Shown: positions 8,280 through 16,896 of the stretch, piece after piece | Layout: each line of letters opens with the position of its first letter | How positions within the stretch are numbered: position 1 is the first letter of the stretch | Source of the DNA: Micromonospora sp. WMMD1102 | GTDB taxonomy: Bacteria > Actinomycetota > Actinomycetes > Mycobacteriales > Micromonosporaceae | NCBI RefSeq assembly: GCF_029626265.1 | Contig: NZ_JARUBN010000001.1 | Location: 5,335,001-5,399,000, forward strand | DNA: 64,000 bases | Reading direction: 5' to 3' | The notes under the pieces: model-generated | Seen by the model: only the letters and a program-made list of their open reading frames with translations | Database searches by the model: none | Told to the model about the DNA's origin: nothing | Program-made: the position numbers and the translations under genes

Positions 8280-11194
8280 ACGTCGTCGTGGGGCTCAGGG
8301 TTGAGCAGGCCGAGCCGGTGCGCGACCGCCGCCGCCTCGATCCGGTTCGCCACGTCCAGCTTGGCGATGATCCGGGAGACGTGCACGCTCGCCGTCTTCG
8401 GCGAGATGTAGAGCCGCTGCGCGATCCGGCTGTTGCTGTGCCCCTCGGCGACCAGCCGCAGCACCTCCTGCTCCCGGGCGGTGAGCAGTTCGGTGCCGGG
8501 CGCCGCGCCGGGCGCGGGCCGCAACCCGAGCCGCCGGGCCAGCGTCGCCGCCTGCTCCCCGAGGGGTACGGCCGCAAGCTCGCCCGCGACCGCCGCCGCC
8601 TCCTCCAGCGCCTCCGCCGCCAGCGTCCGGTCCCCGGCCGAGGCAGCCGACTCGGCCAGCCCGTACAGGGCCCGGCCGAGCGGATAGCGCTGGCCGTCGA
8701 CCCGCCAGGCGGCCACGGTCTCCCGCCAGCACGGCACCGCCTCGGGCCCGGTGGCGAGCGTCGCCGTCACCTGGGCCGCGTACGCCTGCTCGGCCGGGTA
8801 CCGGACGGCCACCCCGCCGGCCGCCGACCGTACCCGCTCGGCGAGTTCCCGGTCGCCGGCCGTGCTGGCGGCCCGGGCGGCGGCGGCCAGCGCCGGCCAG
8901 GCGTACCGGGGGTCGGTTTCGAGCGGCCGGCCGAGCAGGGTCCGGGCGGCCTCCACGGCCAGCGGTACGTCCCCGGCGGCCAGTGCCGCCGCCACCCGCA
9001 GCTCGTACAGCGGCAACTCCAGCGGCAGGTACGGCCGGCGCAGGAAGCCCAGCGCCCGGGCGACCAGCTCGTCGGCGCCCGCCTGCCCGCGGGCCAGCCG
9101 CAGCCCGGCCCGCAACTGCAACCAGTGGTAACTGTTGATGCCGGGCAGGTCGAGCCGGGCCGCCTGCCCGCACAACTCGTCGGCCTCGTCCCAGCGGCCG
9201 AGCGCGATCAGTGCCTCGGCCTGGTTGGAGAGCAGGAACGCGCCGGTGGAGCGGCTGATCCCGAACCGCCTCGCCTCGGCGTACCCGGTGGCGGCGGCCT
9301 CGGCCGACTCGGCGTACCGGCCGACCTCGCAGAGCGCGTCGGAGCTGACCACCAGCGCGGTCACCAGGGCGGCCGAGTCACCCGCCGCCCGGGCCAGGTC
9401 GACCGCGCGGCGCAGGTCGGCAAGCGCGGCGTCCGGCGAGACCGCCCGGCTGCACACCCAGCCGGCGGCGAGCGTCGCGCTCAGCACCGCGTCCTCGTCG
9501 GCGAGTGTGGTCGCGGCGGCCACCGCCTCGGCGGCGATCCGCCCGCCCTCGGCCCGGTCCACCCGGGCGACCTGGAAGGCGATGTCGGCCAGCAACCGCA
9601 CCCGCTGCGGGTCACCGTCCACCTCCGCGACCAGCGCGTACGCCTCGCGCAGGTCGTCGGCGCCGTCGGACTTGCCGAGGATCCGCAGCAGCCGGCCGCG
9701 CAGCACCCGCACCCGGGCCGCCCGCACCGGTTCGGCCGCGGCGTCCAGCTCGGCGAGCAACGCCCGGGTCAGCGCCAGCGCCCGGCTGTAGTCGCCGGCG
9801 GTCGAGGTCGCCGAGAGGGTCGCCTCCAGCAGTGCCACGTGGTCCCGGCCGAGCAGCTCCGCCGGGTCCGGCACCTGCTCCCAGAGTTCGAGTACCCGCT
9901 CCAGCAGCCGCCCCTGCTCGGCGTACGCGTACCGGGAACCGGCCGCCTCGGCGGCGGCCCAGGCGGCGGTGAGGGCCCGGGGGTAGTCGTGTGCCGCGTA
10001 CCAGTGGTGGGCCAGTTCGGTCGGGGCCCGCCCGTCGGCGACGAGCTGCGGCTGCGCCTCGATCGCGGCGGCGTACCGGGCGTGCAGCCGGGCGTGCTCG
10101 CCGGGGAGCAGGTCCTCGTGCACCGCCTCGCGGACCAGCGCGTGCCGGAACTCGTAGCCGCCGTCCGGGTCGGCGACCACCAGCTGGGCGGCGACGGCGG
10201 CCCGGAGCGCCTCCTCCAGCTCGGTCTCCGGCACCCCGGCCACCTCGGCGAGCAGTTCGTGCGCGATCCGGGTACCGCCGGCGCCGGCGATCCGGAGGAC
10301 CCGCTGGGCCGACTCGGGCAGCCGGTCGACCCGGGCCAGCAGCAGGTCGCGGAGCGTGTCCGGCAGGTCGGCGCAGCCGCTCGGGTCGCTGGCGGCGGCG
10401 AGTTCCTCGACGAAGAACGGGTTGCCCTGGGTCCGGCCGTGGATGGTGTCGATAGCCCGGTCGCTCGGCTCGTAGCCGAACAGGTCGGCCAGTACCTGAC
10501 CGGTGCCCTCCCGGTCCAGCCGGTCCAGTTCGAGTCGCTCGACGCCCCGGGCCCGGTCCAGTTCGGCCAGGAAGGGGCGGAGCGGATGCCCCCGGTGCAG
10601 CTCGTCGGAGCGGTAGGTGCAGATCAGCAGTACCCGGGCCGGCCGGACCGCGCGGGCGAGGAAGGAGATCAGGTCCCGGGTCGACCGGTCGGCCCAGTGC
10701 AGGTCCTCGATCACCAGCACCAGCGGGCGCTGCGCGGCGAGCCGGGTGAAGAGCCCCGCCACCAGCTCGAAGAGGTAGCCCCGGTGCGGGTCCAGGGAGA
10801 GTCCCGGCCCGTCGGAGGCGGTCCGGGTGTCGGCGCCGGTCGGCACGCCCTGGAGCCGGGCCAGTTCGGGCAGCAGGCGGGCGAACTCCCGCTCGTACCC
10901 CTCGAAGGCCGCCGCCCCGTCGCGGCGCAGCACCTGGCGGAGCGCGGCGGCGAACGGCGCGAAGGGCAGACCCTGCTCGCCGAGTTCCAGGCACTGCCCG
11001 ACGAGGAGCTGGCTGCCGTCGGCGCCGGCCTGCCGGCCGAACTCCTCGATCAGCCGGCTCTTGCCGACACCGGCCTCGCCGCCGACGAGCAGCGCGACCG
11101 GCTCGTCGGCCCGGACCCGCTTGAGCGCGTCGTGCAGGACGGCGAGTTCGGACTGGCGGCCGACGAGAACGCTGCTGGCGGCACGAGTGGTCAC
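8276..11194 (-). CDS. LAL-type LuxR family transcriptional regulator
   Basis: Large ATP-binding LuxR (LAL, MalT-like) regulator of about 972 residues. The N-terminal AAA/ATPase domain shows Walker A GGEAGVGKS (about residues 31-39) and Walker B LVLVIEDLHWAD (about 150-160). A long helical TPR-like middle follows. The C-terminal LuxR helix-turn-helix begins with LTAREQEVLRLVAEG and ends in RLGLL. GTG at 11194 is chosen because the VGRQSEL block that opens such ATPase domains follows within ten residues. GTG at 11434 would overlap the stop of the 58-residue ORF upstream as GTGA and add an 80-residue Pro/Gly-rich tail. The inducer and target genes are unknown. The stop codon lies inside the palindromic element. 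Confidence 0.88.
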   Translation of the reverse strand: MTTRAASSVLVGRQSELAVLHDALKRVRADEPVALLVGGEAGVGKSRLIEEFGRQAGADGSQLLVGQCLELGEQGLPFAPFAAALRQVLRRDGAAAFEGYEREFARLLPELARLQGVPTGADTRTASDGPGLSLDPHRGYLFELVAGLFTRLAAQRPLVLVIEDLHWADRSTRDLISFLARAVRPARVLLICTYRSDELHRGHPLRPFLAELDRARGVERLELDRLDREGTGQVLADLFGYEPSDRAIDTIHGRTQGNPFFVEELAAASDPSGCADLPDTLRDLLLARVDRLPESAQRVLRIAGAGGTRIAHELLAEVAGVPETELEEALRAAVAAQLVVADPDGGYEFRHALVREAVHEDLLPGEHARLHARYAAAIEAQPQLVADGRAPTELAHHWYAAHDYPRALTAAWAAAEAAGSRYAYAEQGRLLERVLELWEQVPDPAELLGRDHVALLEATLSATSTAGDYSRALALTRALLAELDAAAEPVRAARVRVLRGRLLRILGKSDGADDLREAYALVAEVDGDPQRVRLLADIAFQVARVDRAEGGRIAAEAVAAATTLADEDAVLSATLAAGWVCSRAVSPDAALADLRRAVDLARAAGDSAALVTALVVSSDALCEVGRYAESAEAAATGYAEARRFGISRSTGAFLLSNQAEALIALGRWDEADELCGQAARLDLPGINSYHWLQLRAGLRLARGQAGADELVARALGFLRRPYLPLELPLYELRVAAALAAGDVPLAVEAARTLLGRPLETDPRYAWPALAAAARAASTAGDRELAERVRSAAGGVAVRYPAEQAYAAQVTATLATGPEAVPCWRETVAAWRVDGQRYPLGRALYGLAESAASAGDRTLAAEALEEAAAVAGELAAVPLGEQAATLARRLGLRPAPGAAPGTELLTAREQEVLRLVAEGHSNSRIAQRLYISPKTASVHVSRIIAKLDVANRIEAAAVAHRLGLLNPEPHDDV

Positions 11195-11430
11195 GGCTTC
11201 GAGGATGCCACGCCGGGCGGAATCCCCGAAGATCCGAACTCCGCTCCCGGTCCCGCCGCCGGGGTGGGGACCGGAACCGTCGCCGGTCTGGCGACCGGTC
11301 CCGCCGCCACCGGCCGCCGGACCGGGGACACCGGCCGCCCCCGAGGCATCGGCCGGGGTGCTGTCGGTCCGGTCGGCCGGCGGCCGGGCGGACCGCCCGG
11401 CCGGCGGGGCGAGCAGGGTGACGTCCCGGC

Positions 11431-11607
11431 TCACCGGGCGGCCGGGCCGGCCGGCGCGGACTGCCGGCCGTGCGCGGCACGGGCCCGGTGCCGCCGGGAC
11501 CGCCGGGGCACCAGGCGGGCGAGCCGTGCCGAGTCGGCCTCCGCCCGCAGTTCGTCGGCGTGGGTACGGTGCAGGGTGAGCAGGAAGTGTGCGTCGGGGC
11601 TGAACAT
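11431..11607 (-). CDS. small Arg-rich hypothetical protein (58 aa)
   Basis: A 58-residue, strongly basic protein starting at ATG 11607, with GGAG 8 nt upstream (spacing good for this genome). The N-terminal half looks helical (MFSPDAHFLLTLHRTHADEL) and the C-terminal half is Arg/Ala-rich. Small proteins of this style are common next to regulators in actinomycetes; none has a role I know. Its stop overlaps a possible GTG start of the LuxR-type gene (11434), so the two may be translationally coupled. Confidence 0.5.
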   Translation of the reverse strand: MFSPDAHFLLTLHRTHADELRAEADSARLARLVPRRSRRHRARAAHGRQSAPAGPAAR

Positions 11608-11804
11608 CGCTGAGCTCCAATCGGATGTGGTTCTCTTCGCTGATGTCCACTCTTCGCCGGAAGGCACCCCGGGCACATTGGTGCGCCGCCTGATCTCCGC
11701 CCGGCCACCCTCCTTAGTTCCGCCCTCCGGAGGCATCTCAGCCTCGTAAGGTCCTTACCTCGGAAGCAGCCCGGGCGGGCACCGGGGACGCGGCGCGGGG
11801 CTAC

Positions 11805-11810
11805 TAGACT
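11805..11810 (+). promoter_or_regulatory. leaderless promoter -10 (TAGACT) of DUF4191 gene
   Basis: TAGACT ends 7 nt before ATG at 11818; no ribosome binding site precedes the ATG. Confidence 0.6.
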
Positions 11811-11817
11811 CCGTGGA

Positions 11818-12510
11818 ATGGCAAAGGCGCAGGAGAAGGTGTCGTTCGGCCAGCGGCTGAAGCAGATCGGGATGGTGTTCTCGTTCACCGCCAAACGCGA
11901 CAAGTGGTTCGTGCCGCTCGCCGTCGTCGCGGTGCTGGTCCCGATCGCGCTCACCGTGGTCGCGGTGCTGGAGTGGGGCTGGCTGTGGCTGCCGATCGGC
12001 ATCCTGCTCGCCCTGCTCGCCCTGTTGATCGTGCTCAACCTGCGTTCCAACCGGGCGATGATGAACGCCGCCGAGGGGCAGCCCGGGGCGGCGGCCTCGA
12101 TCCTGGAGAGCATGCGGGGTGACTGGCGGGTCACCCCGGCGGTCAGCTCCACGACCCAGATGGACATGGTGCACCTGGTCGTCGGCAAGCCCGGGGTGAT
12201 CCTGCTCGGCGAGGGCAACCCGCAGCGGACCAGGAGCCTGCTCGGCCAGGAGAAGCGGCGGCTCGCCAAGGTGATCGGCACCGCCCCGCTCTACGACTAC
12301 ATGATCGGCCAGGGCGAGGACGAACTGTCGCTGCGCAAGCTGCGTACGACTCTGCTGCGGCTGCCGCCGAACCTCAAGGGCAAGGACGTGAACGCCCTGG
12401 ACAAGCGGCTCAAGGCACTCTCGGCGGCCCGGCCGCAACTGCCGAAGGGCGCGATCCCGAAGAACATGCGCCCGCCCAAGGGCGCCTTCCGGCAGATGCG
12501 CGGCCGGTAG
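11818..12510 (+). CDS. DUF4191 family membrane protein
   Basis: 230 residues: a short basic N-terminus, two adjacent membrane helices (about residues 30-50 and 54-72), then a soluble domain with GKPGVILLGEG and a basic, Pro-rich C-terminus. It matches the conserved actinobacterial DUF4191 protein that follows lipA in Mycobacterium (Rv2219), in the same lipB-lipA-DUF4191-RDD-glnA order. Function unknown. The start is leaderless behind TAGACT. Confidence 0.85.
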   Translation: MAKAQEKVSFGQRLKQIGMVFSFTAKRDKWFVPLAVVAVLVPIALTVVAVLEWGWLWLPIGILLALLALLIVLNLRSNRAMMNAAEGQPGAAASILESMRGDWRVTPAVSSTTQMDMVHLVVGKPGVILLGEGNPQRTRSLLGQEKRRLAKVIGTAPLYDYMIGQGEDELSLRKLRTTLLRLPPNLKGKDVNALDKRLKALSAARPQLPKGAIPKNMRPPKGAFRQMRGR

Positions 12511-12529
12511 CCGCAGGTCGGTCGGGAGG

Positions 12530-12546
12530 CCGGGCTGGTAGCCCGG
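12530..12546. terminator. short GC hairpin between convergent genes
   Basis: CCGGGCT (12530-12536), loop GGT, AGCCCGG (12540-12546). It lies between the stop of the DUF4191 gene and the stop of the 75-residue ORF on the other strand. Confidence 0.45.
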
Positions 12547-12547
12547 G

Positions 12548-12775
12548 TCACGAGGTGCAGGGCCGGGGGTTCGATCCGGACGGCGCGGCCGGCTGGGCCG
12601 GGGCGAGCCGGTCCGCGACCTGCCGCAGCATCGCCGCGGTGCTCCGCCGGAGCAGCCCTGGACGGCCGCCCGGGGTCGGCTCCGGGTCCGGCCGCCGGAC
12701 CGGCGCGCCCGGACGGGCGGAGCGGACGTGCCGCTCGGTCGCACCGAGCGCGAGGTTGTAGCCCACGGGGTCCAT
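12548..12775 (-). CDS. small hypothetical protein coupled to LacI regulator (75 aa)
   Basis: 75 residues, start ATG 12775, only 2 nt after the stop of the LacI-type gene, with GGAAG just upstream inside that gene's end. The N-terminus (MDPVGYNLALGATERHVRSA) is followed by a basic region and a helix with LRQVADRL. I recognise no domain. The tight spacing implies an operon with the regulator and probably translational coupling. Genuine expression is an inference from spacing and ribosome site. Confidence 0.55.
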   Translation of the reverse strand: MDPVGYNLALGATERHVRSARPGAPVRRPDPEPTPGGRPGLLRRSTAAMLRQVADRLAPAQPAAPSGSNPRPCTS

Positions 12776-12777
12776 GG

Positions 12778-13851
12778 TCACTTCCTTTCGACGGGACCGG
12801 TCGAGGCGCGGACGACCAGTTCGGTGGGGAGGAGCACCTGACGGGCGGCGGGGTCCTCGGGCGGGTCCAGCAGCAGCCGACCGGCGATCGCGCCCTTCCG
12901 CACGGCCGGTTGCCGGATAGTGGTGAGCCCGGCGGCGGCCGCCTCCGGGATGTCGTCGAAGCCGGTGACCGAGACGTCCCCGCCGGGTCGCAGTCCCCGC
13001 GCGGCGAGCGCGTCGAGCACCCCGAGCGCGAGCAGGTCGGTAACGGCCAGCACCGCCGTCGGCCGGTCCGCGCGATCGAGGGCGTACCCGGCGGCGCGCG
13101 CCCCCTCGGCCCGGCTGTTCGCCGCGGCGTGGATCAGGAGCAGGTCGCTCCAGCCGACACCGCCCTCGGCCAGCCCCTCGGCGAAACCGCGCACCCGTTC
13201 CCGGGTGACGTCGACGTCGTACCGGATGTCCGCCGGCCCGGCGAGGGTGACCGGACCGGTCCGGTGCTCGGCGACCAGGAGATCGGAGACCAACGCGACC
13301 CGGCGATGGCCCAGCCGGGCCAGGTGGCTGCCGACGTTCCGGGCGGCGCCGGCCTCGTCGATGCCCACGTACATGCTGTCCGGCCCGGCCTTCACCGGGC
13401 GTTCGGCGGCCACCAGTGGTAGGCCACGAGCCCGGGTCACGGCCAGCGCCCCGTGCGAGGCGGGTACACAGTAGACGCAGAACCCGTCGACGGCCGCGTT
13501 CCGGACCGCCTCGACGCCGGCCTGCTCGTCCGCCTCGGAGAGCGGGACCAGCAGCAGGCCGCTGCCATGCCGCTCGGCGGACTCGGCGACGCCCCGGAGG
13601 AACTGCACCGCGTACGGGTCGGTGAAGGCGTAGGAGAGTGCCGAGGTGAAGAGCACGCCGATCGCACCGACCCGGCCCCGCCGCAGTGACCGGGCCGTCG
13701 GGTCCGGACCCGGGTAACCCAGTCGGCGGGCCGCCTCGTGGATCTTCTCCCGCAGCGCCGGTGACAACTGGTCCGGCCGGCTGTACGCGTTGGAGACCGT
13801 ACTGCGGGAGACGCCTACGGCGTCGGCCACGGTCTGCAGTGTCGGCTTCAC
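12778..13851 (-). CDS. LacI family transcriptional regulator
   Basis: 357 residues. The N-terminal LacI helix-turn-helix is clear: TLQTVADAVGVSRSTVSNAYSRPDQLS, then a hinge helix (ARRLGYPGPDPTARSLRRG). The effector domain follows, with GAIGVLF at its start and GFDDIPEAAAAGLTTIRQP near the end, as in sugar-responsive LacI/GalR proteins. GTG at 13851 is chosen because the helix-turn-helix begins three residues later and GGCGGA lies upstream. Two LacI-type operators sit immediately upstream, so autoregulation is likely. The target sugar system is not visible here, apart from the coupled 75-residue gene. Confidence 0.9.
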   Translation of the reverse strand: MKPTLQTVADAVGVSRSTVSNAYSRPDQLSPALREKIHEAARRLGYPGPDPTARSLRRGRVGAIGVLFTSALSYAFTDPYAVQFLRGVAESAERHGSGLLLVPLSEADEQAGVEAVRNAAVDGFCVYCVPASHGALAVTRARGLPLVAAERPVKAGPDSMYVGIDEAGAARNVGSHLARLGHRRVALVSDLLVAEHRTGPVTLAGPADIRYDVDVTRERVRGFAEGLAEGGVGWSDLLLIHAAANSRAEGARAAGYALDRADRPTAVLAVTDLLALGVLDALAARGLRPGGDVSVTGFDDIPEAAAAGLTTIRQPAVRKGAIAGRLLLDPPEDPAARQVLLPTELVVRASTGPVERK

Positions 13852-13862
13852 CGATCCGCCTT

Positions 13863-13898
13863 CTGTATCGATCCAGTAGCCCTTCTGGATCGATACAG
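13863..13898. promoter_or_regulatory. double LacI-type operator
   Basis: A 14-bp perfect inverted repeat (13863-13876 and 13885-13898, 8-nt spacer). Each arm itself contains a LacI-type 12-mer with central CG: TGTATCGATCCA (13864-13875) and TGGATCGATACA (13886-13897). Centres are 22 bp apart, two helical turns. It lies 12 nt upstream of the regulator's start. Confidence 0.75.
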
Positions 13899-13992
13899 TA
13901 CGCCCCCACAGCACACTCCGCCAGGCACATTCCGGACAGAATTCGACGCCCCGCGCCCGACACACCTCCACCGCGAGCCGCCGCACGCTCGA

Positions 13993-14043
13993 CCTGGACA
14001 CCAGAGGCGTTACGCAGGGCCGGTAACGCCTCTGGTGTCCAGG
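13993..14043 (-). terminator. strong hairpin downstream of RDD gene
   Basis: Perfect 21-bp arms (13993-14013 and 14023-14043) around a 9-nt loop, about 60 nt after the stop of the RDD gene. It separates that gene from the LacI-type gene on the same strand. Confidence 0.75.
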
Positions 14044-14106
14044 TGAGCGGTCAGGCAACCGCGAGCGGCGGACCAGCGAGCGCGGGGCGGGCAGCGGGTG
14101 GGGCGG

Positions 14107-14526
14107 TCAGCGGGTGGGGCGGGTTGACGGGATCGTCAGCACGATCGAGCCGGCCGCCCGGTCGTGCAGGCCACGGTTGCGCTCGTCCATGATCAGTGCC
14201 GGTATCACCAGCCCGAGCAGGGCGCCCCGGAGCAGCGCGCGGAGCACGCCGATCCGGCCGCCGTCGGCGTACCGGACGCAGTGCAGCCGGCACACCCACA
14301 TGCCCGGCGTCTGCGCGAAGAGGCCGATGAAGAAGCCGTACACCACGACGAGGGTGAGGACCGGCGCCCAGCCGTCGGAGATCGGGTCGGCATAGAGGTT
14401 GGTGGCCAGGAGGCAGAGAATCCAGTCGATGCTCAGCGCGGCGAACCGGCGAGCCAGGGTCGGCGGCGGGCCGGTCGGGTCGACCGCCGGGCCGGGCGGG
14501 ACGGGGCTGTGCTGCTGAGCTGCCAC
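14107..14526 (-). CDS. RDD family membrane protein
   Basis: 139 residues. The name-giving motif is seen as LARRFAALSIDWILC at about residues 22-36, opening the first membrane helix. A second helix (VLTLVVVYGFFIGLF) is followed by the TPGMWVCRLHCVR motif and a third helix. RDD proteins are small polytopic membrane proteins of mostly unknown, possibly transport, function. It occupies the same place before glnA as Rv2219A in Mycobacterium. GTG at 14526 lies 8 nt after TACCCT (complement of 14535-14540), so it may be leaderless. Confidence 0.85.
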   Translation of the reverse strand: MAAQQHSPVPPGPAVDPTGPPPTLARRFAALSIDWILCLLATNLYADPISDGWAPVLTLVVVYGFFIGLFAQTPGMWVCRLHCVRYADGGRIGVLRALLRGALLGLVIPALIMDERNRGLHDRAAGSIVLTIPSTRPTR

Positions 14527-14717
14527 GGTCAACCAGGGTAGCGGCCAGCGGCGGCGCCCTGGCGCGGCTCCACCGACCGGGACCCCGGTCACCTGCCCGG
14601 ACAGTGCTATCCCGACGGCGACGACCGGAGAAGACAAACTGGGCCAACCGGCTAAACCGGAGTATCATCCCACCAGGCCCGAGCGACCACCTGCGGGGAT
14701 CACGCTCCGCAGATGAC

Positions 14718-14733
14718 GTAACACGGCAGAAAC
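14718..14733 (+). promoter_or_regulatory. GlnR box upstream of glnA
   Basis: GTAAC (14718-14722), 6 nt, GAAAC (14729-14733) matches the established actinomycete GlnR consensus gTnAc-n6-GaAAc. It lies 80 nt before the glnA start, where GlnR activates glnA in Streptomyces. Confidence 0.75.
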
Positions 14734-14812
14734 ATCAGAGACATGCTCGGGCAATCGCATGGCCATAGCGTCGCCACCAGCCTAGCCATCAGTGGACGTG
14801 CCAGGAGGACGT

Positions 14813-16237
14813 GTGTTCGCCAACCCCGAGGAACTCCTGCGATACCTCAAGAACGAGGACGTGCGGTTCGTCGATGTACGTTTTTGTGACCTGCCCGGCG
14901 TGATGCAGCACTTCAACCTGCCGGTCGAGTCGTTCGACGAATCGGTCTTCACCGACGGTCTCGCCTTCGACGGATCGTCGATCCGTGGCTTCCAGGCGAT
15001 CCACGAGTCGGACATGCTGCTGCTGCCCGACGTCGCCACCGCCTTCATCGATCCCTTCCGGACGCAGAAGACGCTGGCGCTGAACTTCTTCATCCACGAC
15101 CCGTTCACCCGCGAGGCGTACTCGCGGGACCCGCGCAACGTGGCGAAGAAGGCGGAGGCGTACCTCGCCGCCAGCGGCATCGCCGACACCGCGTACTTCG
15201 GCCCGGAGGCCGAGTTCTACATCTTCGACTCCGTCCGGCACGAGACCTCGGCGCACCAGGCGTTCTACTACATCGACTCGATCGAGGGTGCCTGGAACAC
15301 CGGCCGCGAGGAGGAGGGCGGCAACCGGGGCTACAAGACGCCGTACAAGGGCGGCTACTTCCCGGTCCCGCCGGTCGACCACTACGCCGACCTGCGCGAC
15401 CAGATCGTCCAGCAGCTGCTGGGCGCCGGGTTCACCGTCGAGCGCTCGCACCACGAGGTGGGCACCGCCGGCCAGGCTGAGATCAACTACAGGTTCTCCA
15501 CCCTGCTGCACGCGGGCGACCAGCTCCAGCTCTTCAAGTACATCGTGAAGAACACCGCCTGGGCGGCCGGCAAGACGGCGACCTTCATGCCCAAGCCGCT
15601 CTTCGGCGACAACGGCTCCGGCATGCACACCCACCAGAGCCTGTGGCTGAACGGCGAGCCGCTGTTCTACGACGAGACCGGGTACGCCGGCCTGTCGGAC
15701 ACCGCCCGCTGGTACATCGGTGGCCTGCTGCACCACGCCCCGTCGCTGCTGGCCTTCACCAACCCGACGGTCAACTCGTACCGCCGGCTGGTGCCGGGCT
15801 TCGAGGCCCCGGTCAACCTGGTCTACTCGCAGCGGAACCGCTCCGCCTGCACCCGGATCCCGGTCACCGGCAGCAACGCCAAGGCCAAGCGGGTCGAGTT
15901 CCGGGTGCCGGACCCGTCCGCCAACGTCTACCTGGCCTTCTCGGCCATGATGATGGCCGGCCTGGACGGCATCAAGAGCAAGATCGAGCCGCCGGAGCCG
16001 ATCGACAAGGACCTCTACGACCTCCCGCCGGAGGAGTGGGGCTCGGTCAAGCAGGTCCCGGGCTCGCTGCCCGAGGTGCTGGACTCGCTGGAGGCCGACC
16101 ACGACTTCCTGCTGGAGGGTGGCGTCTTCACCCCCGACCTGATCTCCACCTGGGTCGAGTGGAAGCGGGCGAACGAGGTCGACCCGGTCCGGCTCCGGCC
16201 GACCCCGCACGAGTTCGCGATGTACTTCGACGTCTGA
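14813..16237 (+). CDS. glnA: glutamine synthetase type I
   Basis: Makes glutamine from glutamate, ammonia and ATP; the main ammonium-assimilation enzyme. 474 residues, normal for type I-beta. Visible blocks are the FDGSSIRGF beta-grasp/latch region, ATP/Mg site [26 protein letters not shown], the [18 protein letters not shown] loop and the adenylylation loop [10 protein letters not shown] (Tyr near residue 402), the target of GlnE encoded downstream. GTG at 14813 follows AGGAGG (14803-14808). Control by GlnR is implied by the box at 14718, and activity by GlnE. It ends in a strong hairpin at 16303. Confidence 0.97.
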   Translation: MFANPEELLRYLKNEDVRFVDVRFCDLPGVMQHFNLPVESFDESVFTDGLAFDGSSIRGFQAIHESDMLLLPDVATAFIDPFRTQKTLALNFFIHDPFTREAYSRDPRNVAKKAEAYLAASGIADTAYFGPEAEFYIFDSVRHETSAHQAFYYIDSIEGAWNTGREEEGGNRGYKTPYKGGYFPVPPVDHYADLRDQIVQQLLGAGFTVERSHHEVGTAGQAEINYRFSTLLHAGDQLQLFKYIVKNTAWAAGKTATFMPKPLFGDNGSGMHTHQSLWLNGEPLFYDETGYAGLSDTARWYIGGLLHHAPSLLAFTNPTVNSYRRLVPGFEAPVNLVYSQRNRSACTRIPVTGSNAKAKRVEFRVPDPSANVYLAFSAMMMAGLDGIKSKIEPPEPIDKDLYDLPPEEWGSVKQVPGSLPEVLDSLEADHDFLLEGGVFTPDLISTWVEWKRANEVDPVRLRPTPHEFAMYFDV

Positions 16238-16302
16238 TCCCGGACGTCGGCCCGGTCCCGTGCCTCTCGCACGGACCCGGGCAGTGCGGCACCGACACGT
16301 CC

Positions 16303-16350
16303 GACGCGCCGCCGACCAAGCCCCGCCCGGGGCCCGGTCGGCGGCGCGTC
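16303..16350 (+). terminator. glnA terminator hairpin
   Basis: Perfect 15-bp arms (16303-16317 and 16336-16350) with a C/G-rich 18-nt loop, 65 nt after the glnA stop. Confidence 0.75.
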
Positions 16351-16449
16351 CGCGTTTCCAGCGCCGGTCAGGGTGCAGACCGGTAGCGCCGGACAGCCGG
16401 ACCGCCGGTGTGGACGGGACGGCAAGGCGACGCGCCGATAGCTTTCCCA

Positions 16450-16479
16450 CCGATATAGCTCGGCTACCGATATATTCGG
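16450..16479 (+). promoter_or_regulatory. PadR promoter with paired CCGATATA sites
   Basis: CCGATATAGCTCGG (16450-16463) and CCGATATATTCGG (16467-16479) are imperfect dyads in tandem, centred 17 bp apart. The second contains the likely -10 box TATATT (16471-16476), 6 nt before the ATG of the PadR gene. Binding by PadR would block its own promoter. Confidence 0.55.
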
Positions 16480-16482
16480 GTC

Positions 16483-16896
16483 ATGACCACACCCGTTCCG
16501 CTACGGGAACCCACGTTCCTGATCCTCACCGCCCTGGCCCGGGAGCCGATGCACGGCTACGGCATCGTCACCGAGGTCGCCGCGCTCTCCGACGGCCGCC
16601 TTACGCTGCGCCCCGGCACCCTCTACGGTGCCCTCGACCGGCTCACCGACGAGGGCCTGGTCGAGCCGGACCGGGAGGAGGTCGTGGGCGGCCGGCTGCG
16701 CCGCTACTACCGGCTGACCGACTCCGGCGGCACCGTGCTGGCCGCCGAGACCGAACGGCTGCGCCGCAACGTCGAGGCGGCCAGCCAACGCCTACGAGCC
16801 CGTGACGCCCGAGCCTCGGAGGACTCGGCTGTCGTCCCTGTCCGTGAAGCGCCGGCGATCCGCCCCGCCATCCGGCTCGCGGGAGGCGCGGCATGA
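16483..16896 (+). CDS. PadR family transcriptional regulator
   Basis: 137 residues. The PadR winged helix is clear: PTFLILTALAREPMHGYGIV, then LRPGTLYGALDRLTDEGLVE and GRLRRYYRLTDSGG. The family represses nearby membrane or transport genes and often itself. ATG at 16483 follows TATATT at leaderless spacing, within tandem dyads that are candidate operators. The next gene starts inside the last codon (ATGA overlap), so the two are co-translated. Confidence 0.92.
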   Translation: MTTPVPLREPTFLILTALAREPMHGYGIVTEVAALSDGRLTLRPGTLYGALDRLTDEGLVEPDREEVVGGRLRRYYRLTDSGGTVLAAETERLRRNVEAASQRLRARDARASEDSAVVPVREAPAIRPAIRLAGGAA

